Of a stretch of 10,428 nt of DNA, positions 6,437-10,428 are shown piece by piece. The position numbers and the translations under genes are program-made. Every line of letters starts with the position of its first letter. Position 1 is the stretch's first letter. The stretch spans positions 1-10,428 of the forward strand of contig DATBFY010000552.1 in NCBI GenBank assembly GCA_036558265.1, written 5' to 3'. This DNA is from RYN-433 sp036558265 (GTDB taxonomy: Bacteria > Planctomycetota > Phycisphaerae > Tepidisphaerales > Tepidisphaeraceae). The notes under the pieces are model-generated. The model did not search any database. It had not been told where the DNA came from and saw only the letters and a program-made list of their open reading frames with translations.

Positions 6437-8854
6437 TCACGCCCCCGCCCAAACCGCCGCCGGATCGTCGATGATGCGCCCGAGCTTCGCCAGCGGGGCC
6501 ATCACGATTGGGGCGAAGACCGGGCCCAAGGCAGCCGACGGGTAGATCGCGCTCACGATGTTGCTGTAGCCGGAGTTGCCCGCGGCGTTCACGCAGTAAA
6601 CGCGGTAGTAATAGAGCCGCCCGGGGGTGACGGCGGTGTTGCGGTAGAACGTGCTGTTCGCCCCGCCACCCCCCAGGATCGAGAAGGTCCTGCCGTCGGT
6701 CGAGCGCTCGATCTTGTAACCGGTCTCGTTGTTCGCGTTGTCGGTCCAGAAGACGTCGATGGCGTTGGCGACGGTGGCGCTGGCGCGGGCGGAAAGGTTG
6801 GTCGGAGCGGCCGGGGCACCGGTGCTGCCGCCCGATGACGTGGTGGCGCTGGCGACGTTGGAATAGCCGGAGTTGCCGTCGCCGCCGGTGGCCAGCACGC
6901 GGTAATAGTACTTCGTCGAGGCCGCCAGTCCGCCGCTGGTGTACGAGCGGACGTTCGCGCCGACGCTGCCCAGGAAGCCGAAATTGCTGCCATCCGTCGA
7001 GCGCTCGATCCGGAAGCCGGTCTCGTTCGACGAGTTGTCCGTCCAGGAGAGATTGATGGAGGAGGAGCCAGCCGCTGAAGCGGCTAGCCCGCTGGGGGCG
7101 GCGGGGGGCGTCGGGGTACCGCTCGATCCGGCGACGGTGTCGGCGACGTTGCTGTAGCCGGATTTGTTCCCGGCTGCATCCACGGCATAGGCGCGATACC
7201 AGTACCGCCGCCCCGCGGTGAGGCCGGTGTTGCGGTAGAAGGTCGCGTTCGCCCCCGTGCCGCCGACGATGGAGAAGTTGACGCCGTCGGTCGAGCGTTC
7301 GATCTTGTAACCGGTCTCGCCGCTCGCGTTGTCGCTCCAGGAGACGTCGATGGCGTTCGCGACGCTGGCGCTGGGCCGCACCGAGAGGTTGGAGGGGGCC
7401 GAAAGCGAACCACCCGTCGAGCCGGACGTGGTGGCGCTGGCGACGTTGGAATAGCCGGAATTGCCGGCGCTGCCCGTCGCCTGCACGCGGTAATAATATT
7501 TCGTCGAGGCGGAAAGGCCGCCGCTGGCGTAGGTGTGGACGTTCGACCCGACGCTGGCGAGGAAGCTGAAGTTGGTCCCGTCGGTCGAGCGCTCGATGCG
7601 GAAGCCCGTCTCGTTCGACGAGTTGTCCGCCCAACTCAGATTGATCGAGGACGAGCCGGCCACCGTAGCCGCCAGCCCGCTGGGGGTGGCGGGGGGCGTC
7701 GGCGTGCCGCCGGTGCCCATCACCGCGTCCGCAACGTTGCTGTTGGGTGATCGATTCCCGGCCGCATCCACGGCGTAGACGCGGTACCAGTAGCGACGTC
7801 CGGCCGTCAGGCCCGTGTTGCGGTAGAAGGTGGCGTTGATGCCGGCGCCGCCGACGATCGAGAAGTTCACCCCATCCGTCGATCGCTCGATCTTGTAGCC
7901 GGTCTCGCTTGTGGCATTGTCGTTCCAGGCGACGTCCATCGCGTTGGCGACACTGGTGCTGGGGCGTACGGTCAGGTTCGTCGGCGCGCCCAGCGGGGTA
8001 CTGGTGGACGTGCCCCAGGCGTAGTCGATCGTCGCCGCCGACGCCGCGTTGTTCAGCGCCGGCAGCGCGTACATGTCCTCCATCGTCCGCAGCACGTTGT
8101 AGTGGTTGATCGGGTCGGAGTACGAGCCGGTCTTGACGTTGGCGCCGTAGAAGATCGTCGGGATGTGGTTGGTCGTGTCGGCCAGGTCCCCCTCGTCGTA
8201 GGTGACGATCAGCAGCGAGTTGTGGGTCTTGGCCCAGTTGGCGTAGGCGCTGATGTGCGCGTTCAGCCAACTGTCCGACGCCGCCAGCGTGCCGTCGTGC
8301 GAGTCATCGTCGAGGTTGGGCACGACGAAGGAGACCGTCGGCAGCTTCGTGAAATCGGTCGGGAAATCGGTGAACGGGCGGTTGGAGGCCGCCGGGACGT
8401 TGGAGAAATCGACCCACGGGTTGTGCTTGCGGGCGTAGCGGCCTGACGTGGCGACGGCGGAGCCGACCGCCGGCAGGCCTTCAGCATAACCGGTGAAGCT
8501 CCTGCCGGCGGCGATGAGCTGTGCACCCAGGTTGGCCTTGGCCCCCAGGTTCGCCACGTCGTTGGTGGTCACGCCGTAGTTGCTGCCGGCGAACAGGGCG
8601 ATGTAATTGGGCTGGCTGGGGCGGAACTCGGCGTGGGCGTTGTTGAAGTACGCGCCGTTGTTGGCCAGCGACGTGATATACGGCGCGGCCGAGTTGCCGA
8701 TCACCTGCATCGGGGACTTGTTCTCCTCCACGACGACCACGACATGGTCGAAGCGGGGAACCGACAGCAGCGTGCGGGTCTCCAGGGCCTCGATGACCGG
8801 GCCGGACGAGGCGGAACGATCCGCGCTGGCGGGGGAACGGTTGGCGAACGACAA
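6437..8854 (-). CDS. Secreted phosphoesterase (acid phosphatase/phospholipase C family) with five fibronectin type III domains
   Basis: An 805-residue modular protein. Residues 20-32 (VIEALETRTLLSV) are an LEPR-XLL-type N-terminal motif, common on planctomycete surface proteins that lack a classic signal peptide. Residues 34-280 are a PF04185-type phosphoesterase. Likely active-site segments are FDHVVVVVEEN (35-45), SQPNYIALFAG (80-90), VPNLDDDSHDG (178-188), IVTYDEGD (216-223) and NHIPTIF (229-235), with the family's NHYNVLRTMEDMY at 250-262. Five fibronectin type III modules follow at about 290-378, 389-477, 486-574, 585-673 and 683-771, in the order A-B-A-B-A. Expected role: hydrolysis of phosphate esters outside the cell, with the modules as spacers or surface binders; the substrate is unknown. 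Only one Cys is present (C754). The start is a TTG preceded by GGAGG four bases away; the frame has no other likely start before an upstream stop. An intact 640-residue frame in another phase of the same strand is a by-product of the repeats. Confidence 0.9.
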   Translation of the reverse strand: MSFANRSPASADRSASSGPVIEALETRTLLSVPRFDHVVVVVEENKSPMQVIGNSAAPYITSLANNGAYFNNAHAEFRPSQPNYIALFAGSNYGVTTNDVANLGAKANLGAQLIAAGRSFTGYAEGLPAVGSAVATSGRYARKHNPWVDFSNVPAASNRPFTDFPTDFTKLPTVSFVVPNLDDDSHDGTLAASDSWLNAHISAYANWAKTHNSLLIVTYDEGDLADTTNHIPTIFYGANVKTGSYSDPINHYNVLRTMEDMYALPALNNAASAATIDYAWGTSTSTPLGAPTNLTVRPSTSVANAMDVAWNDNATSETGYKIERSTDGVNFSIVGGAGINATFYRNTGLTAGRRYWYRVYAVDAAGNRSPNSNVADAVMGTGGTPTPPATPSGLAATVAGSSSINLSWADNSSNETGFRIERSTDGTNFSFLASVGSNVHTYASGGLSASTKYYYRVQATGSAGNSGYSNVASATTSGSTGGSLSAPSNLSVRPSASVANAIDVSWSDNASGETGYKIERSTDGVNFSIVGGTGANATFYRNTGLTAGRRYWYRAYAVDAAGNKSGYSNVADTVAGSSGTPTPPAAPSGLAASAAGSSSINLSWTDNSSNETGFRIERSTDGSNFGFLGSVGANVRSYTSGGLAASTKYYYRVLATGGDGNSGYSNVASATTSSGGSTGAPAAPTNLSARASATVANAIDVFWTDNANNETGYKIERSTDGRTFSILGGGGANSTFYRNTAVTPGRLYYYRVYCVNAAGNSGYSNIVSAIYPSAALGPVFAPIVMAPLAKLGRIIDDPAAVWAGA
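6542..7987 (-). repeat. Tandem fibronectin type III coding repeat, A-B-A-B-A, period about 590 bases
   Basis: Five modules of about 89 codons, with Thr/Pro/Ser/Gly-rich linkers, lie at 7987-7721 (A1), 7690-7424 (B1), 7399-7133 (A2), 7102-6836 (B2) and 6808-6542 (A3). A modules share ETGYKIERSTDG and ATFYRNTGLTAGRRYWYR (varied in A3); B modules share SSINLSW, ETGFRIERSTDG and STKYYYRV. DNA matches such as the segments at 6701, 7292 and 7880 are 591 and 588 bases apart. This indicates duplication of an A-B pair. Confidence 0.9.
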
Positions 8855-8858
8855 ACGA

Positions 8859-8863
8859 CCTCC
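8859..8863 (-). promoter_or_regulatory. Shine-Dalgarno sequence that sets the TTG start of the phosphoesterase
   Basis: On the minus strand GGAGG (8863-8859) is followed after four bases by TTG (8854-8852), the only plausible start in the frame. An ATG (8865-8863) overlapping the GGAGG is in a different frame. Spacing is short, but the strong core supports TTG initiation. Confidence 0.55.
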
Positions 8864-8883
8864 ATCGGGTGGGTGAACCGCCG

Positions 8884-8913
8884 ATTGTGTGCTTCAGATT
8901 AAGATAAAGTCAA
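8884..8913 (-). promoter_or_regulatory. Sigma70-like promoter of the phosphoesterase gene
   Basis: On the minus strand TTGACT (8913-8908, 5 of 6) and CACAAT (8889-8884, 4 of 6) are 18 bases apart in a locally AT-rich patch. Transcription would start near 8877, leaving a leader of just over 20 bases with the GGAGG site near its end. This is a pattern match only. Confidence 0.45.
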
Positions 8914-8915
8914 CG

Positions 8916-8963
8916 GGTGCGGCGGAGATTCTCAGGCATTTGTCATGTGCGGATCGCCGCACC
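8916..8963. promoter_or_regulatory. Inverted repeat between divergent promoters, candidate operator
   Basis: GGTGCGGCG (8916-8924) and CGCCGCACC (8955-8963) are perfect 9-bp inverted arms separated by 30 bases. The left arm lies two bases upstream of the predicted -35 box of the phosphoesterase promoter. The right arm lies about 25 bases upstream of the extended -10 box of the opposite gene. It could be a shared regulator site; chance is possible in GC-rich DNA. Confidence 0.35.
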
Positions 8964-8987
8964 GGAGGAGCAACGGCTTCGATGCGT

Positions 8988-8998
8988 TGTGGTATACT
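8988..8998 (+). promoter_or_regulatory. Extended -10 promoter of the cytochrome c-WD40 gene
   Basis: TGTGGTATACT contains the extended -10 element TGTGn directly before TATACT (5 of 6 to TATAAT). No good -35 box is seen, as is usual for extended -10 promoters. The start would fall near 9005, giving a leader of about 97 bases. That leader begins with an imperfect hairpin (CCGAAGCC with GGCTCCGG, 9002-9022). Confidence 0.45.
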
Positions 8999-9101
8999 TA
9001 ACCGAAGCCAAATCGGCTCCGGAGGATGCGTTATTTCACGTCGTGCGTCTTGGGCTTTCCGGGCCGTCGATTTTTCGAGTCCGTTTGGGTTGAGCCGTCT
9101 G

Positions 9102-10428
9102 ATGAAACGATCCAATTTCGCCAGCGCGATCGGGGCCGGGGTTGTCGTGTCGATCCTCGGTGCCGCTACGGCAGCAGGGGGAAACCCGGTCACACCCATT
9201 AGCTTCGCCCATGACGTCCTGCCGATCTTCCAGTCCTCCTGCGCCGGCTGCCACCAGCCCGGGAAACTCAAGGGCGGCCTGGACCTGACCACCTACCAGG
9301 GCGCTGCCACCGGCGGGAAGAAGGGAACCCTCTTCAAGCCCGGTGATCCGGAGCACAGCTTCCTCATCGACCAGATCTCCGGCGACCCGCCTGAGATGCC
9401 CAATAAAGGCGACCCGCTTAGCAAGGCCGAGATCGGCACCATCGCCCGATGGATCAAGGAGGGGGCGAAGAACGATTCGGTGGCAATCGCGGCACTCCCC
9501 AGCGGCGCGATGCCCGGCCCCCAGCCCTTGGCGGCCCCGCCCGTCTACGGCGTGCCCCCGGTGATCACCGCTCTGGCGTATTCACCGGACGGGCACACCC
9601 TGGCGGTTTCGGGATACTACGAGGTCGTGCTGCACAAGGCCGATCCGGCGACCTTCGCCAGCGGCGGGATCGCGGGACGACTGGTCGGTGGTTCGCCGCG
9701 CATCCTGAGTCTCGCCTATTCCGCCGACGGGCATCGCCTGGCCGTCGCGGGTGGCGCGCCCTCCCAATTCGGCAACGTCCAGGTCTGGGACGTAGATGGC
9801 CGCAAGCTCGCCGGCAATTACAAGGTCTCGACCGACACGACCTTTGGGATCAACTTCAACCCGGCTGGGGATGAGCTGGCGTTCGGCTGTCCCGACAAGT
9901 CCGCCCGCATCCTCCGCGCCGCCGACGGCAAGGAACTCCTCCGCCTCGACCAGCACACCGACTGGTGCCTGGGCGCGCTGTTTACGACGGATGGCAAGCG
10001 CATCCTCTCCTGTGGCCGCGACCAGGCGATGAAGCTCTCCACGGTCGCCAACGGGCAGTTCATCGATGATGTGAACAACCCGCTCGAGCCGATCATGTGC
10101 TTCGCCCGCCACCCGAAGGAAGACCTGGTCGTTTATGGCGGGGCGATGGGTACCGCCCGCATCTATAAGATCTCCGACAACCAGAACCGCACCGCCGGCC
10201 GCAACGACACCAACCAGATCAAGGAACTGGAGCGGCAACCGGCGGCCGTGCACGCGATCGCCTGGAGCGCTGATGGCGCAAGGATCGCGGTCGGCAGCGA
10301 GGTCGAGGCGCGGGTGTACGATGCCAAAAGCGGCTCGCGCATCGCAACGCTCGGCGGGCACGAAGGGGGCATCTTCGCCATCGTCTTCTCGCCCGACGGG
10401 AAGAAGGTCGCGACCGGAGGTTATGACG
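9102..10428 (+). CDS. Exported planctomycete-type cytochrome c domain fused to WD40 propeller, 3'-partial
   Basis: The frame runs open from the ATG at 9102 to the window end, giving 442 codons and no stop. Residues 1-25 form a signal peptide (MKRSNF, a hydrophobic stretch, then an ATAAGG-type cleavage region). Residues 33-123 are a PSCyt1-like planctomycete cytochrome c domain with heme motif CAGCH (47-51) and a likely distal Met ligand in PPEMP (M99). From about residue 153, WD40-like blades follow with repeated SPDG-type turns (for example ITALAYSPDGHTLAV, ILSLAYSADGHRLAV, AIAWSADGARIAV, AIVFSPDGKKVATGG); I count seven by the window edge. By family it is a periplasmic or surface redox protein, with the propeller as a docking platform. 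Partner and substrate are unknown. No Shine-Dalgarno sequence precedes 9102; a TTG at 9090 is an alternative start. More domains may follow outside the window. Confidence 0.88.
   Translation, partial: MKRSNFASAIGAGVVVSILGAATAAGGNPVTPISFAHDVLPIFQSSCAGCHQPGKLKGGLDLTTYQGAATGGKKGTLFKPGDPEHSFLIDQISGDPPEMPNKGDPLSKAEIGTIARWIKEGAKNDSVAIAALPSGAMPGPQPLAAPPVYGVPPVITALAYSPDGHTLAVSGYYEVVLHKADPATFASGGIAGRLVGGSPRILSLAYSADGHRLAVAGGAPSQFGNVQVWDVDGRKLAGNYKVSTDTTFGINFNPAGDELAFGCPDKSARILRAADGKELLRLDQHTDWCLGALFTTDGKRILSCGRDQAMKLSTVANGQFIDDVNNPLEPIMCFARHPKEDLVVYGGAMGTARIYKISDNQNRTAGRNDTNQIKELERQPAAVHAIAWSADGARIAVGSEVEARVYDAKSGSRIATLGGHEGGIFAIVFSPDGKKVATGGYD

Noticed and set aside
6542..7987. Repeats considered as a CRISPR array or mobile element
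   Set aside because: The repeat unit is about 590 bases, in frame and protein-coding, made of fibronectin type III modules, with no short palindromic repeats or spacers.
6348..8270. A 640-residue open frame on the minus strand, overlapping the phosphoesterase-FN3 gene in another phase
   Set aside because: Its translation is Arg/Gln/His-rich without domain sense and mirrors the repeat structure; the 805-residue frame has clear domains. It is open because of high GC and repetition.

Overview
This window is GC-rich and carries several marks of a planctomycete: an N-terminal LEPR-XLL-type sequence (ALETRTLLS) on a secreted phosphoesterase, the tail of a planctomycete/verrucomicrobial heme-binding domain fused to a sugar-dehydrogenase propeller, and a planctomycete-type cytochrome c domain fused to WD40 repeats. 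The class cannot be fixed from the sequence; a Phycisphaerae-like lineage is a guess.

Layout. Positions 1-1242 (+) hold the 3' part of a cytochrome/PQQ-type sugar dehydrogenase fusion whose start lies outside the window. It converges, with a 21-base gap, on a 400-residue FAD/NAD(P) reductase (1264-2466, -). Upstream of the reductase on the same strand is a tRNA-Ser(CGA) at 2628-2714 with a good sigma70-like promoter. A small protein with heptad-spaced Asp/Glu-Arg-Arg repeats follows (2884-3396, +) and ends at a strong intrinsic terminator (3437-3463). RNA 3'-phosphate cyclase RtcA (3516-4544, -) and an archaeal/eukaryote-type prolyl-tRNA synthetase (4757-6298, +) are divergent. A secreted acid-phosphatase-like phosphoesterase with five fibronectin type III modules (6437-8854, -) is divergent from a partial cytochrome c-WD40 protein (9102 to the window end, +). 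These last two share a 247-base promoter region in which a 9-bp inverted repeat lies between the two predicted promoters.

Functionally, the window mixes envelope redox and surface proteins at both ends with tRNA and RNA metabolism in the middle (tRNA-Ser, rtcA, proS). The genes are mostly single transcription units in alternating orientation, not a long operon. I see no mobile element, CRISPR array, defence cassette or clearly new multi-gene system. The points most worth a second look are the heptad-spaced DRR protein, the alternating A-B-A-B-A fibronectin array, the complete loss of zinc-ligand cysteines in ProS, the operator-like inverted repeat, and a tRNA 3'-end-like fragment near the tRNA gene.
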